This document shows, one piece after another, positions 26,588-34,500 of a stretch of 45,527 bases of DNA (position 1 is the stretch's first letter; the number at the start of each line of letters is the position of its first letter). The DNA is from an uncultured Bacilli bacterium (GTDB taxonomy: Bacteria; Bacillota_I; Bacilli_A; RF39; UBA660). The position numbers and the translations under genes were made by a program. The notes beneath the pieces were generated by a model, which worked only from the letters and a program-made list of their open reading frames with translations, did not search any database and was not told the DNA's origin. The DNA lies in NCBI GenBank assembly GCA_947632325.1, contig CANROU010000008.1, positions 1 through 45,527 on the forward strand. The letters run 5' to 3'.

Positions 26588-27230
26588 TGTCCTTTTTCTT
26601 TTTTCTTTTTGGTTTAGTATCTTCCTTAGTTTTTAACAAAATATTTTCCTGATATGATCTCCATAAATATAAATAACGTGATACTCCAATTATGAAAATA
26701 CTTTCTAATAAAGATAATACAATATGATCAAATTCTAAGCTATTTATAAATTCACCAACTAATAATAGTATCGCTAAAGCAAACATACCATAAAAACAAT
26801 TTTGATTAGTTATATGAGAAGATATATTTGTAATACCTTTTAAATGTTTTTCTAATGGTGTATTTATCAATAAAGAAAAGCCCATATAAAATAATAACAG
26901 AATATTAAGTATGAAACGTATTATAATAGATATTTGTAGGCTTTGAAATAAATTCAAGAATGACGCTACCACGCATAATATTTGTACTAATAATAAACAT
27001 ATATTACATAAATTAAAATTCTTTTTACCAATGGATAGTTTAATGAAAATAAAATATACTAAAAAAAGTAAATAAATACTATTATTATTTAATAAGGATC
27101 GAACAATAAAAGTTAAACCCAGTTGATGTCTAATAGCAAATGCTTGTGACATAATTATAATTAATATTAGTAAACCAATTAATAAACTAGTTACCAAATT
27201 TTCATCATCATACCACTGTTTCTCTTCCAA
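26580..27230 (-). CDS. Multi-spanning membrane protein
   Basis: 216 residues if it starts at TTG 27230, favoured because AAAGGAG lies 8 nt upstream; a GTG at 27239 overlaps that site. About six hydrophobic helices are followed by a very basic C-terminal tail (KPKRKKKKDSE). No transporter motif or catalytic signature is seen. It forms a two-gene unit with the small membrane protein downstream, between rel and hup. Confidence 0.75.
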   Translation of the reverse strand: MEEKQWYDDENLVTSLLIGLLILIIIMSQAFAIRHQLGLTFIVRSLLNNNSIYLLFLVYFIFIKLSIGKKNFNLCNICLLLVQILCVVASFLNLFQSLQISIIIRFILNILLLFYMGFSLLINTPLEKHLKGITNISSHITNQNCFYGMFALAILLLVGEFINSLEFDHIVLSLLESIFIIGVSRYLYLWRSYQENILLKTKEDTKPKRKKKKDSE

Positions 27231-27315
27231 AATAATCACTCCTTTATCTTTATATTTTTATTGTATCACAATTAAAATAAAAATTAAAGAAAGTACTATT
27301 TGATATTTTTAATTA

Positions 27316-28749
27316 TTATTTATTGTTAAATTCTTTAATCATTTTTTTGGCTCTAGTGGTTACTGCTTTATCAATCCAATCCTCTCTTGGTCCAAAAGAA
27401 AGCGGATCAGTAATTATTCTAACTCTATCTTTATTTTTCAAATTATAATCAATAGAAACATATTCATCATTAACTACTGCGCTAACCATAGTATTACCTA
27501 TATCTGTGTGAATTTTATAAGCAAAATCAATGGGTGTCGCTCCTTTTGGTAATTCAATGATTTCTCCTTTAGTTGTATAAACATATATTTTATCCGCAAA
27601 TAATTCTTTTTTAACCTGGGTTACAAACGCTTGGTTATCTGCGAAACAATTATTAATTTCTACTAAAGATGAGAAAAATTGATATTTTTGTTTCAATTCT
27701 TGCTGCATGATATCACGGGCTCCTTCTTTAGCTAATTCCCAGTGTACAGGAAGGCCAAAGGAGGCAATTTTATCCATATCAAATGTTCTTATTTGAGTTT
27801 GAACTATTCTATCATTTGGTCCAAAAACCGTAGTATGTAATGATTGGTACATATTGGTTTTGGGGTTACAAATATAATCTTTAAATTGGGCGTTTATAGG
27901 ATGATATTGAGAATGAACATACATCAATGTTTGATAACAGTTAGCTACATTATCTACCATAACTTTAAGACACAATAGATCATGAATATCACTAATTCGA
28001 TGTCCATCATTTAACCATTTATAGACACCATAAATATTTTTGGTTCTAATTTTAATAGAATTAGGAATGTTAGCATCATTTAAAATTTCATGTATGGTTT
28101 GAAGCATTTCCTTAAGGCAAGATTCGCTATCACGACTAATAACTGCCATTTGTTTTTCTAATTTGTGATAAGTCTCTGGCTTTAAGTATTGTAATGCTAA
28201 ATCTTCTAATTCACTTTTAATACGATAAGCTCCTATGTAATAAGCCAATGGTACAAATATTTCTATTGTCTCTAAAGCATTCTCCTTTTGCTTATAAATA
28301 TTTTTATGTTGTAAGGTACGCATATTATGTAATCGATCAGCTAATTTAATAATAATTATACGAACGTCTTCAGTAATGCCCGTGATAATCTTTCTTGTGT
28401 TAGCATAAATTTGATCTTGTTTAGAAGAAAAATTCATTTTGGCTAATTTGGTAACGCCATCTACTAAATTAGCCACATTTTGATTGAATTCATGAGCAAT
28501 ATCCTCTTTAGTAGTCGAAGTATCCTCTAAGGTATCGTGTAAAAGCCCGGCACATAATGTATCACTATCAGCATGCATTTCAGCTAAAATTATAGCTACA
28601 TTTAAAGGGTGATTAATATATGGTTCTCCACTTTCCCTAGTTTGACCTGTATGCAATGTTTTAGCATAATTATAGGCCTTCATAATATTGTCTTTTTCTT
28701 CAAGGGTATAATTGTTAAGTAAGCTAGTAAATTGTTCAAATATATTCAT
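27316..28749 (-). CDS. rel: Short RelA/SpoT homologue (HD, synthetase and TGS domains only)
   Basis: 477 residues against ~730 for a typical long Rel. The HD hydrolase domain has LLHDTLEDT (His71-Asp72). The synthetase domain (about 225-350) has RTKNIYGVYKWL, FKDYICNPKTNMYQSLHT and HWELAKEG, and a TGS domain covers about 385-445 (KIYVYTTKGEIIELPKGATPIDFAYKIH). The protein ends soon after TGS, so the helical, zinc-finger and ACT regulatory domains are missing. It makes and degrades (p)ppGpp. AGGAGGTAAGAT precedes the ATG, and directly upstream of that is a terminator-like hairpin with seven T. Confidence 0.9.
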   Translation of the reverse strand: MNIFEQFTSLLNNYTLEEKDNIMKAYNYAKTLHTGQTRESGEPYINHPLNVAIILAEMHADSDTLCAGLLHDTLEDTSTTKEDIAHEFNQNVANLVDGVTKLAKMNFSSKQDQIYANTRKIITGITEDVRIIIIKLADRLHNMRTLQHKNIYKQKENALETIEIFVPLAYYIGAYRIKSELEDLALQYLKPETYHKLEKQMAVISRDSESCLKEMLQTIHEILNDANIPNSIKIRTKNIYGVYKWLNDGHRISDIHDLLCLKVMVDNVANCYQTLMYVHSQYHPINAQFKDYICNPKTNMYQSLHTTVFGPNDRIVQTQIRTFDMDKIASFGLPVHWELAKEGARDIMQQELKQKYQFFSSLVEINNCFADNQAFVTQVKKELFADKIYVYTTKGEIIELPKGATPIDFAYKIHTDIGNTMVSAVVNDEYVSIDYNLKNKDRVRIITDPLSFGPREDWIDKAVTTRAKKMIKEFNNK

Positions 28750-28762
28750 ATCTTACCTCCTA

Positions 28763-28811
28763 TAAAAAAACAGCGCCCAATAACGTCGTACGTTATTTAG
28801 GCACCGTTTTT
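28763..28811. terminator. Strong hairpin just upstream of rel (bidirectional terminator or attenuator)
   Basis: Arms 28769-28786 and 28790-28808 pair almost throughout; on the minus strand seven T follow (28764-28770), immediately before the rel ribosome binding site. On the plus strand the hairpin is followed by five T. Confidence 0.8.
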
Positions 28812-28877
28812 ATCCCCAATATATGAGAAGCAAGGACACACCACACATAATATTAATATTACAAATATATGTATCAT
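28797..28877 (-). CDS. 26-residue hydrophobic peptide upstream of rel
   Basis: A tiny gene with its own promoter and a GAGGAG site 8 nt before ATG. The peptide begins MIHIFVILIL, has three Cys in the middle and a polar end (GDKNGA). Ten of 26 residues are Ile, Leu or Val. Its stop codon lies within the first arm of the hairpin before rel. It could be a type I toxin-like membrane peptide or a leader peptide controlling rel; the sequence does not decide. Confidence 0.5.
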   Translation of the reverse strand: MIHIFVILILCVVCPCFSYIGDKNGA

Positions 28878-28910
28878 ATTACCAACTCCTCATTTGTATT
28901 AATAAAATTA

Positions 28911-28939
28911 ATACTACTATTTATCAAAATAAAAGTCAA
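28911..28939 (-). promoter_or_regulatory. Promoter of the small peptide and rel leader
   Basis: Minus strand TTGACT (28934-28939), 17-nt spacer, TAGTAT (28911-28916). Confidence 0.6.
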
Positions 28940-29005
28940 GCATTTTTAGTAAAATTAGCCAATTTTTTACTAGATTATTCATTGTGTTGTATTTTCATTT
29001 TATGT

Positions 29006-29011
29006 TATAAT
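29006..29011 (+). promoter_or_regulatory. -10 element of the der promoter
   Basis: TATAAT with TG one base upstream (extended -10) and a weak TTGTGT at 28982-28987 (18-nt spacer). Confidence 0.5.
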
Positions 29012-29034
29012 ACTGGTGAATTGGAGGTGTTGTT

Positions 29035-30345
29035 ATGCCACTACCGGTTGTAGCTTTAGTAGGACGACCAAATGTTGGTAAGAGTACTATTTTTAATAAA
29101 ATCGTTGGCAAAAAAATGGCTATTATTGAAGATACCCCTGGTGTTACCCGCGATCGTCTTTATAGTGAAGCAGTTTATAATCAATATAAATTTAATATAA
29201 TTGATACTGGTGGTATTGATGTATCAACAACAGCTTTTAATAAAGAAATCAAAATTCAAGCTGAAATTGCTATATTAGAAGCTGATGTCGTTGTTTTTGT
29301 CGTAGATGGTAAAGAAGGTCTTACCCAAAATGATTTTGTAGTTCGTGATATTTTACGTAAATCTCAAAAGAAAGTTATTGTTGCCATTAATAAAATGGAT
29401 AATAAAGATGCCCAGGCAAATATTTATGATTTTTATGAATTAGGATTTGATACTTATATTCCTATTAGTGGCATCCACAACATTGGCTTTGTAGAATTAA
29501 TGGATAATATTACGATGAATTTTCAAGAAATGGAAGAACAAGAAGAAGATAATCGTTTAAAATTTTCTATTATTGGTCGACCAAATGTTGGTAAAAGTAG
29601 TTTGATGAATGCCATTTTGAATGAAGAACGTGTCGTAGTTAGTGACATCGCTGGTACTACACGTGATGCTGTTGATTCTGTTTTTAAATATAATGGTGAG
29701 GAGTATGTAGTTATTGATACCGCTGGAATGCGTAAAAAAGGTAAGGTTTTTGAGACTATCGAAAAGTACAGTTTGCTTCGTTCTTTAAGGGCTATTGATC
29801 GAAGTGATCTTTGTTTAGTCGTGATAGATGCCCTACAGGGAATTACTGAACATGATAAACATATCGCTGGTTATGCAGCTGATAAAGGCAAAGGAATTAT
29901 TTTGGTAGTTAACAAATGGGATGCTATTAAAGATGTTGCTATTAAAGATTATACTAAAACAATTCGTAATGAATTTCAATTCATTACATATGCTCCAGTT
30001 GTTTTCTTATCGGCTCTTACTAAAAAAAGAATTCATACATTGATGCCTGAAATAAAAAGGGTTTATGAAAATACTCGTCGGTTAATTAAAACAAGCATTT
30101 TAAATAATGTTATTATGGATGCTTATCAGTTGAATCCGCCACCCTCTTATAAAACAAATCGTCTTAAAATCTATTTTGCTAGTCAAACAGGCAGCGCCCC
30201 TCCTAAATTTACTTTACGAGTAAACAATAAATCGCTTGTTCATTTTTCCTATTATCGCTATTTGGAAAACAAACTGCGAGAAAACTTTGACTTTAGTGGA
30301 ACACCAATTATTATCCAATTTAAGAATCGGGGTGATGAAACATGA
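29035..30345 (+). CDS. der: Ribosome-associated GTPase Der (EngA)
   Basis: 436 residues, the exact common length. Two GTPase domains in tandem: GRPNVGKSTIFNK with DTPGVTRDR, then GRPNVGKSSLMNA with DIAGTTRDAV; NKMD and NKWD are the base-specificity motifs; a KH-like C-terminal domain follows. Needed for 50S subunit assembly. The start follows TTGGAGGTGTTGTT. Its stop codon overlaps the start of a 56-residue gene (ATGA). Confidence 0.98.
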   Translation: MPLPVVALVGRPNVGKSTIFNKIVGKKMAIIEDTPGVTRDRLYSEAVYNQYKFNIIDTGGIDVSTTAFNKEIKIQAEIAILEADVVVFVVDGKEGLTQNDFVVRDILRKSQKKVIVAINKMDNKDAQANIYDFYELGFDTYIPISGIHNIGFVELMDNITMNFQEMEEQEEDNRLKFSIIGRPNVGKSSLMNAILNEERVVVSDIAGTTRDAVDSVFKYNGEEYVVIDTAGMRKKGKVFETIEKYSLLRSLRAIDRSDLCLVVIDALQGITEHDKHIAGYAADKGKGIILVVNKWDAIKDVAIKDYTKTIRNEFQFITYAPVVFLSALTKKRIHTLMPEIKRVYENTRRLIKTSILNNVIMDAYQLNPPPSYKTNRLKIYFASQTGSAPPKFTLRVNNKSLVHFSYYRYLENKLRENFDFSGTPIIIQFKNRGDET

Positions 30346-30512
30346 TTTTCTATAAAAAAGAAGCTCCTAAAAATTTATTAGAAGGATTAGACCGAGCTCA
30401 AGAAATGCTTGATGAACGTTTAAAAAACAAACAGATAACCCTTGATCAATATAAAAGGCAATGTCTTGAATTTGCCAAAAAAAGAGCCAAATACCAAAAG
30501 AAAACAAAATAA
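30342..30512 (+). CDS. Small basic protein coupled to der, SHOCT-like
   Basis: 56 residues, starting MIFYKKEAPKNLLEGLDRAQ. The ATGA overlap with the der stop and GGTGATGAAAC in front indicate translational coupling. The middle (DERLKNKQITLDQYKRQC) resembles the short SHOCT helix pair found at the ends of many membrane or oligomerising proteins. Ends in a Lys-rich tail, so it may contact RNA or ribosomes, consistent with but not proven by its partner der. Confidence 0.65.
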   Translation: MIFYKKEAPKNLLEGLDRAQEMLDERLKNKQITLDQYKRQCLEFAKKRAKYQKKTK

Positions 30513-30514
30513 TA

Positions 30515-30541
30515 ACCATTTATTCCTCTTAACATATACTA
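30515..30541 (+). promoter_or_regulatory. Candidate sigma-K promoter of spoVIF
   Basis: AC at 30515-30516, 16-nt spacer, CATATACTA at 30533-30541, equal to the Bacillus sigma-K consensus AC-16-CATANNNTA. The -35 carries little information, so the support comes mostly from the -10 and from the gene downstream. Confidence 0.45.
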
Positions 30542-30558
30542 CTGTTAGGAGGAATCTT

Positions 30559-30798
30559 ATGTTTAAAGATAGTTTTTTTAAAAGAGTTGAAGATAAAACA
30601 CATGTAGATAAAAACACTATTATGTCACTTGCCAAAAAACTTCAAAGTTCAAATATGAAAGATGAGGCAGTCTTGAGAGATTTAGTTTCTGAAATTAGTA
30701 GTTTAACTGGTAAACCGGTGAGTCAAGAAAAAACCGATAAAATTGTCAATGCCATCATGAAGGATAATGTCCCTAAAGATATTGATAAAATGTTTTAA
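30559..30798 (+). CDS. spoVIF: Stage VI sporulation protein F (SpoVIF)-like
   Basis: 79 residues from the ATG at 30559, behind TAGGAGGAATCTT; an earlier in-frame ATG at 30442 lies in the previous gene. FFKRVEDKTHVDKNTIMSLAKKLQ, then RDLVSEISSLTGKPVSQEKTDKIVNAI matches the layout of Bacillus SpoVIF (YjcC), a mother-cell protein for late coat assembly. Next to spoIVA, which supports the assignment. Confidence 0.75.
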   Translation: MFKDSFFKRVEDKTHVDKNTIMSLAKKLQSSNMKDEAVLRDLVSEISSLTGKPVSQEKTDKIVNAIMKDNVPKDIDKMF

Positions 30799-30829
30799 AA
30801 AAAGAATATACAAAAATATTCTTTTTTTT
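30796..30829 (+). terminator. Terminator of spoVIF
   Basis: Long AAAAAAGAATAT / ATATTCTTTTTT hairpin and T-tract. Confidence 0.85.
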
Positions 30830-30856
30830 CATATTCTAAAGTTATTGTCATAAATT
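30829..30856 (+). promoter_or_regulatory. Candidate sigma-E promoter of spoIVA
   Basis: TCATATT at 30829-30835 and CATAAATT at 30849-30856 with a 13-nt spacer, close to the sigma-E consensus (ATATT, 13-15 nt, CATACAAT). It begins in the T-tract of the spoVIF terminator, 32 bp ahead of the spoIVA start. Confidence 0.5.
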
Positions 30857-30887
30857 TAAATGAATAGAAAAGAAAAGGTGAAATGTT

Positions 30888-32363
30888 ATGGAAAAATATG
30901 AAATTATAAAAAACATCGCAGAACGCACAGGGGGAGATATTTACTTAGGAGTCGTAGGTGCTGTTAGAACAGGAAAAAGTACTTTCATAAAAAAAGTAAT
31001 CGAAACATTAGTAGTTCCTAATATCGAAGATGAGTATGAACGAAAAAGATCTTTAGATGAAATTCCTCAAAGTGCTCAAGGAAAAACAATTATGACTACG
31101 GAACCAAAATTTGTTCCAAATCAAGCAGCTAAGATTCAAATTGATGATTTTACATGTAATATCCGTTTAATTGATTGTGTTGGATACATGATTGAGAATG
31201 CTAAAGGCGCTGAAGATGAAAATGGTCCTAGGATGGTTAAGACCCCTTGGTATGATGATGAAATTCCATTTGTTGAAGCAGCTGAATTAGGTACTGAAAA
31301 AGTCATTAAAGATCATTCTACCATTGGTATTGTAGTTACAACCGATGGTTCTATTGGCGAGTTCACGAGAAAAGATTATTTAGAAGCTGAAAATAGGGTC
31401 ATTGAAGAATTAAAAAGTATTGGTAAACCATTTGTTGTTATCCTAAATTCAACGCATCCATCACTACCAGAGACCGAACGTCTAGCTGAATCCTTACAAG
31501 AAGAGCATCAAGTACCTGTTATTCCTATTAGTATAGAGTCAATGAACGAAAAAGATATGTATAATATTTTACGTGAAGCTCTTTATGAATTCCCTGTTTT
31601 AGAAGTAAAAGTCAATATGCCAGAATGGATTGCCATTTTAAATCATGATCATCCAGTAAAAAAATGTTATATAGACGCTATTAGAGAAAGTGTTATTGAT
31701 GTTGATAAATTGCGGGATATTGAACACATTACTAATCATTTTCTTAATAATGAAAATATTGAGAAGGCTTATTTATCAGAAGTTAACCCTGCAACAGGGG
31801 AAATTACTATTACCTTAAAAGCACCAAGTAATTTATATCACGAAGTATTAACTAATATTATTCATATTGATTTTAGAAACAAAGCCGAATTATTAGCTTT
31901 ATTCCAAGAATTTAATGAAGCCAAAAGAGAATATGACCAAATTAAATATGCCTTGAAGATGGTAAAACAAACTGGCTATGGTGTTGCTACCCCAACTTTA
32001 GCAGATATGAAATTAGATACTCCAGAAATTATTAAACAAGGTTCTCGTTATGGTGTTAAATTAAAAGCTGTAGCGCCATCCATCCATATGATTAGAGTAG
32101 ATGTTCATAGTACTTTTGAACCGATTATAGGAAGTGAACTACAAAGCAAAGAACTTATTGATTATTTGATGAAAGATTATGAAACTGATCCTTCTAATAT
32201 TTGGAAAAGCGAAATATTTGGTCGTAGTTTAGATGTTATTGTACAAGAAGGTATTCAATCTAAAATATCTTTGATGCCAGATAATATTCGTTACAAATTA
32301 CAACAGACTTTATCTAAAATAGTCAACAAGGGTTCTAACAATATGATTGCTATTGTTCTATAA
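30888..32363 (+). CDS. spoIVA: Stage IV sporulation protein A, spore-coat morphogenetic ATPase
   Basis: 491 residues, normal length (Bacillus 492). The Walker A motif GAVRTGKSTF is at 24-33, followed by TTEPKFVPN, VRLIDCVGYM-like (IRLIDCVGYM), GTEKVIKDHSTIGIVVTTDGS and NSTHP. The C-terminal region, needed for docking to the forespore through SpoVM, is complete. It polymerises with ATP hydrolysis into the coat basement layer. The start follows AAAAGGTGAAATGTT. Its presence is the main sign of endospore formation in this organism. Confidence 0.98.
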   Translation: MEKYEIIKNIAERTGGDIYLGVVGAVRTGKSTFIKKVIETLVVPNIEDEYERKRSLDEIPQSAQGKTIMTTEPKFVPNQAAKIQIDDFTCNIRLIDCVGYMIENAKGAEDENGPRMVKTPWYDDEIPFVEAAELGTEKVIKDHSTIGIVVTTDGSIGEFTRKDYLEAENRVIEELKSIGKPFVVILNSTHPSLPETERLAESLQEEHQVPVIPISIESMNEKDMYNILREALYEFPVLEVKVNMPEWIAILNHDHPVKKCYIDAIRESVIDVDKLRDIEHITNHFLNNENIEKAYLSEVNPATGEITITLKAPSNLYHEVLTNIIHIDFRNKAELLALFQEFNEAKREYDQIKYALKMVKQTGYGVATPTLADMKLDTPEIIKQGSRYGVKLKAVAPSIHMIRVDVHSTFEPIIGSELQSKELIDYLMKDYETDPSNIWKSEIFGRSLDVIVQEGIQSKISLMPDNIRYKLQQTLSKIVNKGSNNMIAIVL

Positions 32364-32375
32364 ATACATATATTA

Positions 32376-32855
32376 TTAAAAAGAAAGTTTTAATATTTGA
32401 CTTTCTTTTTTTATTCTATCAGCTGTTTTTCCATAAATTAAAGTAGCCCATTCACTAAGTAATGTAACCTGTTGATTAGAAATATCTTTAATATCTATAT
32501 AATATTTATTATGATTAATATATATATAATTATGGCCTTTTAATAAATCAATATCATTCACTTCTAAAAGAAAGGGACTATTTAAAAACAAGGAAACTCT
32601 TAAATCGATAGTATCTATTTCAAATCCAAAATCATCCATTTTTGTTAATTCTATAACCATACCTATTTTTTTGTTAATATAAATATCCATTTTATAAAAA
32701 CCCAAGAGTGATAAATGATAAATTCTATTTAATTTTAGTATAAGTTTTTTTACATTTTTTTCAATTTCATCTTTATCTTCCCAATTTAAAAATGTAAAAT
32801 AGCAATTATTAATATAGATCAAAAAACAATCGTCTCTTATTGTTTCTACTTTCAT
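32376..32855 (-). CDS. Hypothetical protein convergent with spoIVA
   Basis: 159 residues from the ATG at 32855, which has TAGGTGAGGATA in front; a GTG three codons upstream overlaps that site. Beta-rich, with many Ile and Asn (FLIYINNCYFTFLNWEDKDEIEKNV; later YIYINHNKYYIDIKDI). No signal peptide or recognised domain. Convergent with spoIVA, sharing its terminator. A sporulation role is possible from position only. Confidence 0.7.
   Translation of the reverse strand: MKVETIRDDCFLIYINNCYFTFLNWEDKDEIEKNVKKLILKLNRIYHLSLLGFYKMDIYINKKIGMVIELTKMDDFGFEIDTIDLRVSLFLNSPFLLEVNDIDLLKGHNYIYINHNKYYIDIKDISNQQVTLLSEWATLIYGKTADRIKKESQILKLSF
32378..32412. terminator. Bidirectional terminator after spoIVA
   Basis: AAAAAGAAAGT / ACTTTCTTTTT stem with an 11-nt loop, followed by T residues. 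Confidence 0.75.
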
Positions 32856-32916
32856 TATCCTCACCTACATATAAGAATTCATCTATTGTATATTATGCAT
32901 AATCTGTATTTGAGGA

Positions 32917-32941
32917 ATAAAAAAAGATCAAAATTGATCTT
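32917..32941 (-). terminator. Terminator of engB
   Basis: AAGATCA/TGATCTT stem with a 4-nt loop, then T-tract on the minus strand; overlaps the stop codon. Confidence 0.8.
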
Positions 32942-33533
32942 ATATAGTCTCAACTATCAAATCATCTATTTGTTGTAATATTTCATTTCTTCCTAGTTTA
33001 GTTATACTAGAAAATAATACTATATTATCCCCTATTACTAAATCTAGGGTATCTTTGATTATTTTTAAATTACGATCTTTCTTGCTAGAGCCGACTTTAT
33101 CTTCTTTGGTAAGAACAATGGTAACAGGTATATTATAATATTTTAGAAAATTATACATCAATAAATCATCTTCCGTGGGCTTATGGCGAAAATCAATTAA
33201 CATAAATACCCGTTTTAATTCATCACGTTTTTGTAAATATTCTTCTATCATCATACCAAATTTATGTTGAGTCTTTTTATCAACTGAGGCATATCCATAT
33301 CCTGGAACATCTACTAAATAAAAGCTCTTATTTACTCGATAGAAATTTAAGTGTTGGGTTTTCCCTGGACGAGAAGAAATTCTAGCAATGTTTTTTCTAT
33401 TAACAATAGCGTTAATGAAGCTGCTTTTACCAACATTACTTCTACCTACCAATAAAAACTCTGGTAAATTATCATCAGGATATTGACTACGTCTTACTGC
33501 ACTAACGTATAACGTAACATCTGTAATTTTCAT
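32940..33533 (-). CDS. engB: Ribosome biogenesis GTPase EngB (YsxC)
   Basis: 197 residues, family length. GRSNVGKSSFINAIVNRK (P-loop), SSRPGKTQHLNFY, DVPGYGYA and LTKEDKVG are the G motifs. Acts in late assembly of the large ribosomal subunit. The start lies 1 bp from the stop of the upstream nrnA-like gene, with AGGAGAGGTAAA in front, so the two are coupled. Confidence 0.97.
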   Translation of the reverse strand: MKITDVTLYVSAVRRSQYPDDNLPEFLLVGRSNVGKSSFINAIVNRKNIARISSRPGKTQHLNFYRVNKSFYLVDVPGYGYASVDKKTQHKFGMMIEEYLQKRDELKRVFMLIDFRHKPTEDDLLMYNFLKYYNIPVTIVLTKEDKVGSSKKDRNLKIIKDTLDLVIGDNIVLFSSITKLGRNEILQQIDDLIVETI

Positions 33534-33534
33534 T

Positions 33535-34488
33535 TTACCTCTCCTTTGTTTTTTTTAAATAATCCTTACTAGCTTGATCTAAATCATCTATTAATAATTG
33601 AGCTTCCTCAAAAGTTTTAACACGAGCTCCACTGGCATATTTATGACCTCCACCATTATATTTTTCGGCTATAAAATTAATCTCTGGTCCCCGCGAACGA
33701 ATGTTAATACGAATTATATCATTCTTAATATCTTCTGTTATAGATACCCACACGTAAACCTCTTCAATAAAATTAAAATTATTAATCATATTACCAGATG
33801 ATGCAGAGTCAACATTATATTTATTAACTAAATCATTAGTTATTTTAATATAACCCACGCCGTGCTCAGTAATTTGCATGTTTTCACTGATATATCCTTG
33901 TAAACGAACTTCTGAAATAGGTCTCATATAAAGTTTTTGATATAACTGAGCAATATCAAATTTATATTTTTGTAAGTATTCAGCTACTAGACTAAATGTT
34001 TTTGGTGTACAACTATTAAATAAAAATCGATTAGAATCAGCAGCAAGTCCTAAAAATAATTTTTCCGCAATAGATTTATTAGCTCGCAATTTAGTATGCT
34101 TAATAAAATCCATTATGATCTCACAAGTACTAGAACATTTATCAGCAATATATTCTAAATCACAAAACTTTTCTACAAAAGGATGATGATCTATTTTGAT
34201 AGAATAAAGATAATCATCAAGATCAGTAGCGTCTACTCTTCTCTTATCAGGAGTATCCAAAACAATCAGCAATTCATGTTTTATATTTTCTGGTTTATCT
34301 AATTTTCCTAAGTAGCGAAATTTAATACTATTATTTCCTATAGCCAATACTTTTTTAGTGGGAAAAGTTAGTTGAATAGCTTCTTTTAAGGCTAATTGAC
34401 TAGCTAAAGCATCAGGATCAACTCCTATATGTCTAGCAATAACAATATTATCATATTTTTTTATGGCTTGATAAAGCTTCTTATACAT
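33535..34488 (-). CDS. nrnA: DHH/DHHA1 phosphoesterase, NrnA-like
   Basis: 317 residues, typical for NrnA. IARHIGVDPDALAS near the start, VLDTPDKRRVD and KIDHHPF are the DHH metal motifs; the DHHA1 end shows GGGHKYASGARV. NrnA enzymes degrade short RNA oligomers (nanoRNA) and dephosphorylate pAp. The first motif reads HIGVDPDAL where many have HxNPDGDA-type residues, but the Asp pair is kept. Between ackA (12 bp upstream) and engB on one strand. Confidence 0.9.
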   Translation of the reverse strand: MYKKLYQAIKKYDNIVIARHIGVDPDALASQLALKEAIQLTFPTKKVLAIGNNSIKFRYLGKLDKPENIKHELLIVLDTPDKRRVDATDLDDYLYSIKIDHHPFVEKFCDLEYIADKCSSTCEIIMDFIKHTKLRANKSIAEKLFLGLAADSNRFLFNSCTPKTFSLVAEYLQKYKFDIAQLYQKLYMRPISEVRLQGYISENMQITEHGVGYIKITNDLVNKYNVDSASSGNMINNFNFIEEVYVWVSITEDIKNDIIRINIRSRGPEINFIAEKYNGGGHKYASGARVKTFEEAQLLIDDLDQASKDYLKKTKER

Positions 34489-34500
34489 AATATTATCATC

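Noticed and set aside
28823-29053. 76-codon plus-strand frame before der
   Set aside because: It overlaps the der start and the opposite-strand peptide gene, and has no ribosome binding site.
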